A stretch of 62,225 bases of DNA from Betaproteobacteria bacterium (GTDB taxonomy: Bacteria > Pseudomonadota > Gammaproteobacteria > Burkholderiales > Thiobacteraceae), in contig JAHECG010000009.1 in assembly GCA_024641855.1 (NCBI GenBank), forward strand, positions 1 through 62,225, given 5' to 3'. Positions 26,103 to 34,065 of this stretch are shown here, one piece after another (position 1 is the stretch's first letter; every line of letters starts with the position of its first letter). Both the position numbers and the translations under genes were made by a program. Below the pieces are notes generated by a model. That model was not told the origin of the DNA. It worked only from the letters and a program-made list of their open reading frames with translations, and searched no databases.

Positions 26103-26740
26103 GCCAGGTCGGATGGCGTGCACGCTTGCCGCAGTTGATCGTCGGCGGGGTGTTGCTGGCAGTTTTAGTGGGCATGTTTTTTATCATCAAAGGTTTTATC
26201 GATAGCGATGAAAAGCCATCGAAAAGCAAAGTGCAAACGATTTCCCTGGTGAAACCGCCGCCACCAAAACCGCCAGAAGAAAAACCACCAGAACCGGTTA
26301 AGCAAGAGGTAAAGCAAGATGAAGTCAAGATCGATCAGCCGGTGCCGCAACCTGTCGAAGCGCCGCCAGTGGGTTTGACGACAACGCAGGGGCCAGGAAC
26401 GGACTCCTTCGGGATGCAAGGCGGGGATGGTAAAGGCACAGGCCGAATTGGCGGCAACGGTGGTAGTCGTGCTCGTTGGTATGCGGGTTTGTTGGCCAAT
26501 CAGATTGAGCAAGTGCTCAATCGGGATAGCAAGTTACTGGATGAATTAAAGGCCAAGCGTATCACCGTCCGGATATGGGTCGGAACCACAGGTGCCGTGG
26601 AACGCGTTGAATGGGATAAGGGCGTAGTACCCGCAAAAACCGAACAAGCCCTGCGGACGCAGTTATTGTCGTTGACGATGCAGGAAGCTCCCGAGGGTAT
26701 CGCGCAACCGATTTGGTATCGCTTCCGGCCACGTGGCTAA
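26099..26740 (+). CDS. TonB-like energy transducer
   Basis: A 213-residue protein with one N-terminal membrane helix (LIVGGVLLAVLVGMFFIIKG), a Pro/Lys/Glu-rich periplasmic spacer (VKPPPPKPPEEKPPEPVKQE and following), a Gly-rich stretch and a C-terminal domain (about 120-213) with ITVRIWVGTTGAVERVEW, consistent with the TonB/TolA C-terminal fold. It starts at GTG inside the ExbD stop (GTGA). In the usual model the ExbB/ExbD motor moves the TonB protein to act on an outer-membrane partner; here the next gene is a porin and no TonB-dependent receptor is seen in the window. Confidence 0.85.
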   Translation: MSQVGWRARLPQLIVGGVLLAVLVGMFFIIKGFIDSDEKPSKSKVQTISLVKPPPPKPPEEKPPEPVKQEVKQDEVKIDQPVPQPVEAPPVGLTTTQGPGTDSFGMQGGDGKGTGRIGGNGGSRARWYAGLLANQIEQVLNRDSKLLDELKAKRITVRIWVGTTGAVERVEWDKGVVPAKTEQALRTQLLSLTMQEAPEGIAQPIWYRFRPRG

Positions 26741-26784
26741 TTTAACTTCAGAAGATATTCGCAATGAAAAATATAAGGACTGAT

Positions 26785-28344
26785 ATGAATCGACATACGC
26801 GAGGAGCGCTAGCCTTGCTAGTGGCTATGGCATTGATGGGGCGATCGGCCTACGCGGATGAAGTAGAAGATTTGGAAGTTGTGCGTCAGACAACTATTAA
26901 CTTAATTTATGCATTGGTTGATAAAGGGGTGTTGACGAATGACTCTGCTCAGGCGCTGATCAAACAAGCCGAAAAAAGTGCGCGCAAGAAAGTTGAGGCA
27001 ACTAGAGGCTCCAGTGAAAAAGTCGTACGTGTGCCCTATGTACCGGAATCAGTGAAGCGAGAAATTCGTGAACAGGTAAAGCAAGAAGTCGTAGCGCAAG
27101 CAAAATCCGAACACTGGGGCGATGCGAATGCGGTCCCGGAGTGGGTCAGAGGGATGAAATGGGAAGGCGATATCCGGGTGCGCTATGAAACGGATCGGTT
27201 CGCCAATACCAATGCGCTCCCTGTCTTCTTTACTAATAATGGACAGAACGTCAGCAATTCTACTGAGCAGCGTGACCGCACGCGGGTGCGTGCGCGTCTT
27301 GGCTTGTTGGCTCAAGTGACGCCGGGCATCTCAGCAGGCTTTAGGCTGACGACTGGGAACACCTTAGACCCCGTTTCTACTAATCAAACGCTGGGCACCT
27401 ATGAAAACAAATATAGTTTTGTGTTTGATCGCGCTTATCTGAAATTGGATCCATGGCCCTGGTTAACGACTTCTGCCGGACGCATCCCAAACCCGTATTT
27501 TGCAACCGATTTGGTGTGGGATGATGACCTAAATTTCGAAGGTATCTCAGCCGGTTTGCGTAAGCCTGACTATAGTCTTGATACCTTCCGGCCATTTGTT
27601 ACTGCTGGCGCTTATTCATTGCAGGAAATCGAAAAAAGCAATACGCAATTAGCCAAAAATAAATGGTTTTTGGGTGTTCAAGGTGGATTTGAATGGCGTA
27701 AAAGCAACGAAACGCGATTTAAGATCGGCTTGGCGTACTATGATTTCCTGAACGTGAAGGGAATTCCTAATCCCAATGGTTCTCCAGATCCCGGTGGACC
27801 CTACGATAAAACCGCTCCCTTATACCGGCAGAAGGGAAATACGGTATTTGACATTAACCAAGACAACGCCAGTGCGACGAATACGATTTATGCGCTCGCA
27901 TCAGATTTTAAGTTGATCAACTTAACTGGCGCGCTGGATTTAGGGCATTTTGACCCTTTCCATGTCATCCTGAGCGGCGACTATGTAAAGAATATTGGAT
28001 ATAACCAAACTGAAATTGTTGCACGAACTCATTTGACGGATACATCACCGCAAGTGACTGGTTGGCAGGGGCGTGTCACTGTGGGTGCACCCACCATTCG
28101 AGACCTTAATGACTGGCAAGTATTCTTCGGCTATCGTTATTTGCAGCGCGATGCTGTGTTGGACGCGTTTACGGATTCCGATTTCCACTTGGGTGGGACC
28201 AACGCCAAAGGCTATTTCATTGGAGGGAGCTACGGTTTAGATAAAAATACCTGGCTTTCATTGAAGTGGTTATCGGCAGATCAGATTACTGGCTTGCCTT
28301 TGGCCATCGATGTGTTGCAAATAGACTTGAATGCGAAATTCTAA
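26785..28344 (+). CDS. Putative outer-membrane porin with periplasmic N-terminal helix region
   Basis: A 519-residue protein. ATG at 26785 has AAGGA 5 bp upstream and gives a good signal peptide (ending SAYADE). Residues about 25-105 are charged and helical (coiled-coil-like: VRQTTINLIYALVDKGVLTN, KREIREQVKQEVVAQAK). After WEGDIRVRYETDRF the protein alternates amphipathic beta-strands to the end, closing with VLQIDLNAKF, whose terminal Phe is typical of outer-membrane barrels. It resembles the putative porin group found near ExbB/ExbD genes. It is a candidate target of the TonB protein; the N-terminal region could be the contact, which is inference. Confidence 0.8.
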   Translation: MNRHTRGALALLVAMALMGRSAYADEVEDLEVVRQTTINLIYALVDKGVLTNDSAQALIKQAEKSARKKVEATRGSSEKVVRVPYVPESVKREIREQVKQEVVAQAKSEHWGDANAVPEWVRGMKWEGDIRVRYETDRFANTNALPVFFTNNGQNVSNSTEQRDRTRVRARLGLLAQVTPGISAGFRLTTGNTLDPVSTNQTLGTYENKYSFVFDRAYLKLDPWPWLTTSAGRIPNPYFATDLVWDDDLNFEGISAGLRKPDYSLDTFRPFVTAGAYSLQEIEKSNTQLAKNKWFLGVQGGFEWRKSNETRFKIGLAYYDFLNVKGIPNPNGSPDPGGPYDKTAPLYRQKGNTVFDINQDNASATNTIYALASDFKLINLTGALDLGHFDPFHVILSGDYVKNIGYNQTEIVARTHLTDTSPQVTGWQGRVTVGAPTIRDLNDWQVFFGYRYLQRDAVLDAFTDSDFHLGGTNAKGYFIGGSYGLDKNTWLSLKWLSADQITGLPLAIDVLQIDLNAKF

Positions 28345-29128
28345 GCATCTTGCCTATGGCTTGATATTGGCGTTCTTAACGCCAGCGCCTGTCATCGCAT
28401 TTGAAAATGATACCTATGAATGGCTGGCCAAGCCGGTACCGGAAATGCAAGGTACACCAATAGATCCATTAGCGTGGGCGCGTATCAAGGAAACCGGCAA
28501 TGACAGCCCGCCGATTTATGCTTCAGATATCGATGGCGCGCTGATTTCAGCGGCCGCACAAAATGATTTGTTGGGTGTGGAAACATTGCTGAAGAATGGC
28601 GCAAGCCCAAATGCGCGTGATGAATTAGGCAATCGCCCTTTGCTGCATGCTGCGCGTTTGGGAGCGACAGAGATGGTGCACGTATTATTGGAAGCGGGTG
28701 CTGATCCCAATGTTAAAGGGATTGGCTATACGCCACTTGGGTTGGCGGCGTTACATGACTACCCTAAAGTGGCAGCTTGGTTGCTCAAGTTCGATGCTTA
28801 TGTTTACTTACGCGGCGATAACGGTCTAACGCCGCTGATGAATGCCGCTCTGATAAACAGCATTCCCGTGATGCAAGAAATATTGCGCTATGACACGAAT
28901 GTCGATCGCGAAAATCCGGCTGGAAGAACCGCGCTTTCCTATGCTGCGGAGGGAGGTGCCGAACAAGCCATTGAATTGTTGCTATCGCTTGGTGCCGATG
29001 TGAACGCCGCCGATAGGAAATTCAATACCCCCATATTCTGGGCTGCTTCGCGTGATCAGCGTAGTTCAGTTCGCTTGTTGCTGCGACATGGAGCCGAACC
29101 AGGCTCCGTGTCATTGGATCTACTATGA
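28331..29128 (+). CDS. Exported ankyrin-repeat protein
   Basis: A 265-residue protein with a signal peptide (YGLILAFLTPAPVIAFEND) and about six ankyrin repeats from residue 70 to the end, for example ENLLGV-type helices in LLGVETLLKNGASPNARDE, GNRPLLHAARLGATEMVHVL, GRTALSYAAEGGAEQAIELL and NTPIFWAASRDQRSSVRLLL. The repeats are a protein-binding scaffold, here predicted to be in the periplasm. It overlaps the porin gene by 14 bp and is followed immediately by the coiled-coil gene. It may organise the motor or porin; no enzymatic role is visible. Confidence 0.88.
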   Translation: MRNSKHLAYGLILAFLTPAPVIAFENDTYEWLAKPVPEMQGTPIDPLAWARIKETGNDSPPIYASDIDGALISAAAQNDLLGVETLLKNGASPNARDELGNRPLLHAARLGATEMVHVLLEAGADPNVKGIGYTPLGLAALHDYPKVAAWLLKFDAYVYLRGDNGLTPLMNAALINSIPVMQEILRYDTNVDRENPAGRTALSYAAEGGAEQAIELLLSLGADVNAADRKFNTPIFWAASRDQRSSVRLLLRHGAEPGSVSLDLL

Positions 29129-29139
29129 GGAGTCGTTTC

Positions 29140-29802
29140 ATGCGGCATTTCGAATTGGGAATGGTCATTGTCTGCAGTGTTTTGTTGCTAGCGGCTTTCG
29201 CGCCAGCACAAGCTGCATCCAAGAAGGATCCGGATCGAGAGGCCTTGCGCCGCGTGCAGTTGCAAATACGACAAATGGAGAATGATAAAGCTGTGCTAGA
29301 GCAAGATAAAGCAAGCCTTAGCATGGAACTTGAAGACTTGAAAAAGAAATCAAACGCATTGACGTCATCGGCAGCCAGCGCCAACCGAAGCAAAGCGGCG
29401 TTGGAAAAAGATGCGCAGAAGCTGCACGAGGCGCAAGCCAAATTATCCGAAGAACTTGAGCGCTTAAAAAAAGAACTCGAAAACAGTCAGTCAGCTGAAC
29501 GTGAAACCCGCACTAATTTGCAGCAGGAAACCAGTTTAAAGCAGCGACTGGAAGCCAATTTAGGCGCACGCGGAAAATTGCTGGATAAATGCGAGGCCAA
29601 TAATCGGGCGCTGTATCAGTATCACGTCGAGTTGATCAATCTCGCGCAGAATCGTGGCTCCTTGGACGTGTTGCTGGAATCGGAACCAGTACTGGGTTTC
29701 AAGCGCGTGCAAATTGAAAATTTGCTGGAACAGTATCGAGATAAGCTGGATACACAGAAAGTCCAAGCGACATCCCTTCCGCAGGCGCAAGTACAGCAAT
29801 AA
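29140..29802 (+). CDS. Exported coiled-coil protein
   Basis: A 220-residue protein with a signal peptide (MVIVCSVLLLAAFAPAQAAS) and a long coiled coil (about residues 30-140, heptads rich in Leu, Glu, Lys and Gln: LRRVQLQIRQMENDKAVLEQ; LSEELERLKKELENSQSA). The C-terminal part has LDKCEANNRALYQYHVELIN and FKRVQIENLLEQYRDKL. AGGAG at 29128-29132 is 7 bp before ATG 29140, favouring this start over the in-frame ATG at 29125. Last gene of the DUF2341-ExbB operon; it may bridge inner and outer membrane parts. Family not recognised. Confidence 0.8.
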   Translation: MRHFELGMVIVCSVLLLAAFAPAQAASKKDPDREALRRVQLQIRQMENDKAVLEQDKASLSMELEDLKKKSNALTSSAASANRSKAALEKDAQKLHEAQAKLSEELERLKKELENSQSAERETRTNLQQETSLKQRLEANLGARGKLLDKCEANNRALYQYHVELINLAQNRGSLDVLLESEPVLGFKRVQIENLLEQYRDKLDTQKVQATSLPQAQVQQ

Positions 29803-29932
29803 AGTCATTGTTACTACCCAAATTTGCTAAACGGATATTAGTCACAATGGTTCAAGGTTTTTCGTTCTACGCACGTCATTTTGTAAAAATCGAAGCGTAG
29901 ATTGTTCCTCAGAATATGATCAATGGGGGCAA

Positions 29933-30139
29933 TGTCATGCAGCATGTAATGCCAAAATCAATATTGATTTATCCATTAAAGACGGTGAGAAAGAAGACGG
30001 CATCCAACTTACTTTGGATGGCTTACAGGATCTCGCTTTTCGCCTGACAACACAGCAAGCCAGAACCTTGGCTTGTTCACTTATACAATTTGTGAATCGC
30101 GCCGATGCTCTAAAAGTGCTGCAACACAAAAACGCTTAA
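29933..30139 (+). pseudogene. Small reading frame without a start codon (possible frameshifted gene)
   Basis: The frame ending at TAA 30137-30139 encodes KINIDLSIKDGEKEDGIQLT and then QDLAFRLTTQQARTLACSLI ... ADALKVLQHKNA, which has protein-like composition and helical periodicity. No ATG, GTG or TTG lies in frame before it. Just upstream, ATG CCA AAA (29948-29956) would give MPKINIDL if the run of four A were five. I therefore suspect a single-base deletion in an A-run, or a non-standard start. Family unknown. Confidence 0.35.
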
Positions 30140-30170
30140 TTTAGCCATTTATTCAAAGGTCAGGAAGATA

Positions 30171-30749
30171 GTGAAAAAATCGATAAATGTTTTTAGATGG
30201 GTGCGTAATTCAGCCCTTTGCTTATGGGCCGGGCTGGCTGGCAATGCTTGGGCGACCGATCAAGTTTTCAATGCGGGTGTTTTGACGACGGTCGCTCCCT
30301 ATACGCAGATCGTTAATCATGTGCTTCCTAGTGAAGCAATAGGAACTGCTTTTGTCGATTTTTTTAATTTTCAGATTTCCGATGGAGGAAATGCTTCCAG
30401 CGTGGCGGTCAATTTAAATCTGCAGCCATTCCTTAATATCGACAATCTTGAACTGAGTTTGTATGCGGGCCAAAATGCATTTGGTAGCTTGCTGGATGGC
30501 CCGGTTGGCTCCGGGGTAACGTTGACCGCAAGCCTGCTGACGAACACCGACTATTCATTGAAAGTATCCGGCTTAACTTCAGGTAGTTTGGGCGGCAGTT
30601 ATTCCACAGCAATCGCTGTAGTGCCTGAGGCGGAGAGTTGGACCATGACGTTGATCGGGTTGGGTATGGTTGGCATCGTGCTGCAGCGCAAAGCACGGAT
30701 ATTAGCGGTTGAGACGGATAACCCTAAAACTGACGGCAGCAAATCCTAG
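30171..30749 (+). CDS. PEP-CTERM protein
   Basis: A 192-residue exported protein starting at GTG with AGGAA upstream. Signal peptide (LCLWAGLAGNAWA), then a beta-rich domain (VDFFNFQISDGGNASSVAVN; LTASLLTNTDYSLKVSGLTS) of the type seen in FxDxF/PEP-CTERM proteins, and the sorting tail VPEAESWTMTLIGLGMVGIV followed by LQRKAR. An 18-residue polar tail after the basic cluster is unusual; it lies within the overlap with the opposite-strand PEP-CTERM gene. Function unknown. Confidence 0.8.
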   Translation: MKKSINVFRWVRNSALCLWAGLAGNAWATDQVFNAGVLTTVAPYTQIVNHVLPSEAIGTAFVDFFNFQISDGGNASSVAVNLNLQPFLNIDNLELSLYAGQNAFGSLLDGPVGSGVTLTASLLTNTDYSLKVSGLTSGSLGGSYSTAIAVVPEAESWTMTLIGLGMVGIVLQRKARILAVETDNPKTDGSKS

Positions 30750-31229
30750 CAGCATGAGCAACCAACTATCTGCTTCTGGGATAGCCGAGATGCTGTAAGC
30801 GTACTTGCCGCCCGCGCTGCCATTGGCAAAACCGCTGATGGTTGCATAGTAGCTACCCGTGAGCAGTGTCTGCTCAAAGACGGCTTCCTGCGGTTCACCA
30901 ATGCCATTGGCAATGCCATAAAAACTATCGGCAACGTCGTAAAATTCGATGCTTAACGAACTGATATTGTAATTTAGGCCGGGGTTGTAACGAAGATTCA
31001 AGCTGACAGCGGTATTGGTGACCCGTTGCAGTGGGCCGACCTCGAAATAGAAGTAGTCTTTAAAATTGCCGGGCGTGTGAGACAGAAGAAGATCATATGA
31101 CTGCGGGAATTCGAGTAAAGGACCAAGGTTCAGGTTGTAGGAATTCGCGTTAGCGACCCCGGTGCATGTCATCAGGAGCAGCGCTGAGAGGCCATTTCTA
31201 AAACCATGTTTAAAAGATGTGGACGTCAT
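30702..31229 (-). CDS. PEP-CTERM protein, convergent and overlapping
   Basis: A 175-residue exported protein (ATG at 31229; a longer start at 31268 is possible). Signal peptide (GLSALLLMTCTGVANANS), a beta-rich domain (FKDYFYFEVGPLQRVTNTAV; FEQTLLTGSYYATISGFANG) similar in plan to the preceding protein, and the tail IPEADSWLLMLLGFAAVSF followed by RVIRLNR. It overlaps the 3' end of the plus-strand PEP-CTERM gene by 48 bp. The two domains look like distant paralogues. Function unknown. Confidence 0.8.
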   Translation of the reverse strand: MTSTSFKHGFRNGLSALLLMTCTGVANANSYNLNLGPLLEFPQSYDLLLSHTPGNFKDYFYFEVGPLQRVTNTAVSLNLRYNPGLNYNISSLSIEFYDVADSFYGIANGIGEPQEAVFEQTLLTGSYYATISGFANGSAGGKYAYSISAIPEADSWLLMLLGFAAVSFRVIRLNR

Positions 31230-31440
31230 ATTTTCACCGTGCAATTTATTTAAGAGCTTGTGTGCCAAAAGCTCGCAAATATTATCGATATATTGTGACG
31301 ATCTGAAGCTTGGTTATGGCTCTTTTGGACTACGGTGTTGTGTCCTTGGTATAGCGGTATTACAGGATTTTCCCGGCTTGGCGACCATGAAAATACCAAC
31401 CACAAACACAAGGCCCGCGGAAGAAATTACTGGGGCATCG

Positions 31441-31456
31441 TAGACCATTCAGTCTA
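31441..31456. promoter_or_regulatory. Dyad TAGnCC-N4-GGGCTA, copy i
   Basis: TAGACC-ATTC-AGTCTA, with the TAGAC/GTCTA arms perfectly inverted. It lies between two divergent PEP-CTERM genes (starts at 31229 and 31555) and shares TAGACCATTC with copy d (40769). Confidence 0.6.
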
Positions 31457-31554
31457 TGCATAAACTTTAGCGCGTCATTTCCAGAAGGTAGATTGTGCTC
31501 TATTACTCAGGATTCATTCGAATCGATGGAGTTAACAGGCAACTGGAGAACAGT

Positions 31555-32049
31555 ATGTGGAATTATGTGAAAACGTCTTTGATCTGTTTATGTTTCGGAA
31601 TAGTTTTTTCAGGTAGCGCCGGGGCAGTACCGCAAAGGATACCTGCGCCACAGAAGGTTGCCATTTACGTCTTTGATTCCCAAAGTAAGAGTTTTTCCGA
31701 TTTTCTCAGCCCAGGGGTAGGTTTAGGGCAAGATGTATCATCGCTTTTCCAGAAGAAAAAGAATGTTACATGGACAATCAATAGTTTCTTTTTGCTGCTG
31801 CCTTATGTCAGCCAAGGTGTAACCAGTTTGTTGGCTTTGAGCGGAGATGCAACGACCGGCTGGAATTATCACCCACTGGAGACTATTGGTTGGGCGAGCA
31901 GTGGCTATTATCAACCGCCGATCCTCTTGGTTTTTTATCAAGAACAAATCAATGTTAACGCAGTACCGGAAGCGAGTGCGGGTGTCATGATGGCGCTAGG
32001 TTTGCCACTCTTGGGCTGGTTGGTTTGGCGTCGGCAGCGTCAGGCTTAA
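31555..32049 (+). CDS. PEP-CTERM protein
   Basis: A 164-residue exported protein; GGAG 8 bp before ATG 31555 decides the start. Signal peptide (LICLCFGIVFSGSAGAV), a domain with VAIYVFDSQSKSFSDFLSPG and WTINSFFLLLPYVSQGVTSL, and the tail VPEASAGVMMALGLPLLGWL followed by VWRRQRQ. No other family recognised. The dyad copy i is about 100 bp upstream. Confidence 0.8.
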   Translation: MWNYVKTSLICLCFGIVFSGSAGAVPQRIPAPQKVAIYVFDSQSKSFSDFLSPGVGLGQDVSSLFQKKKNVTWTINSFFLLLPYVSQGVTSLLALSGDATTGWNYHPLETIGWASSGYYQPPILLVFYQEQINVNAVPEASAGVMMALGLPLLGWLVWRRQRQA

Positions 32050-32296
32050 TCGCATGCCGGTTTAAATTCTACGGCTGGGCATGGACGCAGCAAGCGTTGC
32101 GTTCACAGCAAGTTTTCATTCGCGTCCGATTCTTTTCGAGCGCAACGCATTTTGCGCGCGACACATTACGGTAACAAACCTTTCCTACTATGGCCCTCGT
32201 TTCGACAGTTTAAGACTGTCTTTTGTGGCGCTCATCATATTTCGCCAGTTGCTCACTTTTCGCCATCGAGCGAAAAATATTTGAAGGATATAAACC

Positions 32297-33262
32297 ATGA
32301 TGAATCGGACAATTCGGTTATCAACAGTATTGTTGGCTGTTCTCGCACTGAGTGCTTGCGGAAAAGGTAGTACAGCCTCGTCAGGGCAGGTGGTGGCCAA
32401 AGTTAATGGTGATGAAATCACCATTCATCAAGTGAATGCAGCGATGGCACGTTTTGGAAAATTGGACGAAACCCAAGCAAAGGCTGCGAGTAAACAAGTG
32501 TTGAATGCCTTAGTCGATCAGCAATTACTACTCAAAAAAGCTGATGAAAAAAAGCTCGAACGCGACCCTGCCGTGATGCAAGCGCTCGAAGGCGCAAAAC
32601 GCCAAGTCTTGTCGCAGGCTTATCTAGAAAAAATCATGCAGAACGTCAGCAAGCCCAGCGCCACCGAAGTTCATGAATACTATGCCAAGAATCCCGCGCT
32701 GTTTGAGAATCGGCGAATCTATCGCTTTCAAGAAATTCTATTGGAGAACAGCAATGCCGAAATAATAAAGTCGGCCAAGGCTAAACTGGACCAGGGAAAA
32801 GGCCTACGCGATTTTGCACAGTGGTTGCAAACTGAAAAAATTGCTTTTAAAGCCAATGAAACAGTCAAGCCAGCGGAACAATTCCCACCGGAAATCCTGC
32901 CGCGTATTCAATCGCTCAAAGTAGGGCAGGAGGCCATCATTTCCTCCGACAAAGGCACGTTGGTTTTGAACTTGGTGGCAGTCCGTGATCAACCAGTGAC
33001 CGAAGCCCAGGCCAAACCAGCCATTGAGTCCTATCTATTGAATAAAAAGCGTGCTGAATATGCGCAAGCAGAAGTGAAGAAAATGCACGATGCAGCTGAA
33101 ATCAAATATATGGGCGCATTTGCCGATGCAGGAAAATTGACCAAGGTGGATGTCCCGGCGCCCAAGGCGGTTGATACTACACCGACGGCATCTCCATCTC
33201 CGAGCGCGGGCACAAAATCCGACAAGGATGCTTTGGAAAAAGGTCTTAGCGGATTGAAGTAA
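32297..33262 (+). CDS. epsD: EpsD-family peptidyl-prolyl isomerase lipoprotein
   Basis: A 321-residue lipoprotein (lipobox LSAC) of the EpsD PpiC-type family found in XrtB exopolysaccharide clusters. The N-terminal chaperone helices (VVAKVNGDEITIHQVNAAMA; VLNALVDQQLLLKKADEKKL) precede a parvulin-like region (about 140-235: YRFQEILLENSNAEI, FPPEILPRIQSLKVGQEAII). The C-terminus is a Pro/Ser/Thr-rich tail (TTPTASPSPSAG). It probably aids folding of secretion or sorting components in the periplasm. It is the first of the epsD-CPBP-epsL group. Confidence 0.85.
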   Translation: MMNRTIRLSTVLLAVLALSACGKGSTASSGQVVAKVNGDEITIHQVNAAMARFGKLDETQAKAASKQVLNALVDQQLLLKKADEKKLERDPAVMQALEGAKRQVLSQAYLEKIMQNVSKPSATEVHEYYAKNPALFENRRIYRFQEILLENSNAEIIKSAKAKLDQGKGLRDFAQWLQTEKIAFKANETVKPAEQFPPEILPRIQSLKVGQEAIISSDKGTLVLNLVAVRDQPVTEAQAKPAIESYLLNKKRAEYAQAEVKKMHDAAEIKYMGAFADAGKLTKVDVPAPKAVDTTPTASPSPSAGTKSDKDALEKGLSGLK

Positions 33263-33371
33263 ACATATAAATCCATTGCCTGCGAATTCCCCCGGCAATG
33301 GGAAATCACCTTGCAAGCATTCGCGCCTTCTGGCGTCCTGAGCGTAGCAATGCCATTTTAAGGTTTGTGCC

Positions 33372-34058
33372 ATGTCACGCTTTCCCCTTAGCCACACACT
33401 ACCATTTTTTCTTTATCTCCTATTTATCGGCCTAGCGCAGCTATTGGATAGTTCGCAAGAATCGGGACAGATTTGGTTACTTCGTTTGGATTTGCGCTGG
33501 TTGTATGCCGTTAAAGTAACATTGGTGGGCGCCTTGTTGTGGCATTTTCGTCATCGCTATTCCGAATTGAAATCAATGTCTGCACTGACTTTGCAGCACT
33601 CGCTACTGGTGCTGGCAGTGGGGATTTTGGTGTTTGTGCTCTGGGTCAATTTAGATTTTTCCTGGGCTACGCTGGGCGGTGACGCGGCAGGCTATGACCC
33701 ACGCAGTGCGACGCAAGCGATCAATTGGAGCTTGGCTTTACCGCGTTTTTTGGGCGCAGTCTTGATCGTACCCTTGATGGAAGAATTATTTTGGCGCTCG
33801 TTTATCATGCGTTGGATCGATCTTGAAGATTTCATGGACAAGAAACCAGCGCAAATCAGCTTACGGGCGTTATTGATCACTTCGGCGGTCTTCGGTTTTG
33901 GGCACCATCTGTGGTTTGCCGGCATCGTTGCTGGCTTGGCTTATGGATGGCTCTACATTCGCACGACCAATTTGTGGGCGCCGATCTTGGCGCATGGCAT
34001 TACCAATGGGCTGCTTGGTGTATGGATTTTGTACACCGGCAACTGGCAATTTTGGTAA
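33372..34058 (+). CDS. CPBP-family intramembrane protease (exosortase-associated CAAX protease)
   Basis: A 228-residue membrane protein with about six helices. The CPBP motifs are present: MEELFWRSFIMRW (EExxxR) and SAVFGFGHHLWFAGIVAG, and a third segment APILAHGITNGLLG carrying His/Asn. Proteins of this subgroup recur in exosortase/PEP-CTERM loci, where their substrate is unknown. It lies between epsD and epsL, 8 bp before the latter, so it is in the same operon. Confidence 0.85.
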   Translation: MSRFPLSHTLPFFLYLLFIGLAQLLDSSQESGQIWLLRLDLRWLYAVKVTLVGALLWHFRHRYSELKSMSALTLQHSLLVLAVGILVFVLWVNLDFSWATLGGDAAGYDPRSATQAINWSLALPRFLGAVLIVPLMEELFWRSFIMRWIDLEDFMDKKPAQISLRALLITSAVFGFGHHLWFAGIVAGLAYGWLYIRTTNLWAPILAHGITNGLLGVWILYTGNWQFW

Positions 34059-34065
34059 TCGTTGG

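Noticed and set aside
31269-31440. Minus-strand stretch resembling a PEP-CTERM hydrophobic tail (GLVFVVGIFMVAKP)
   Set aside because: No PEP motif before it and no upstream coding sequence; likely fortuitous.
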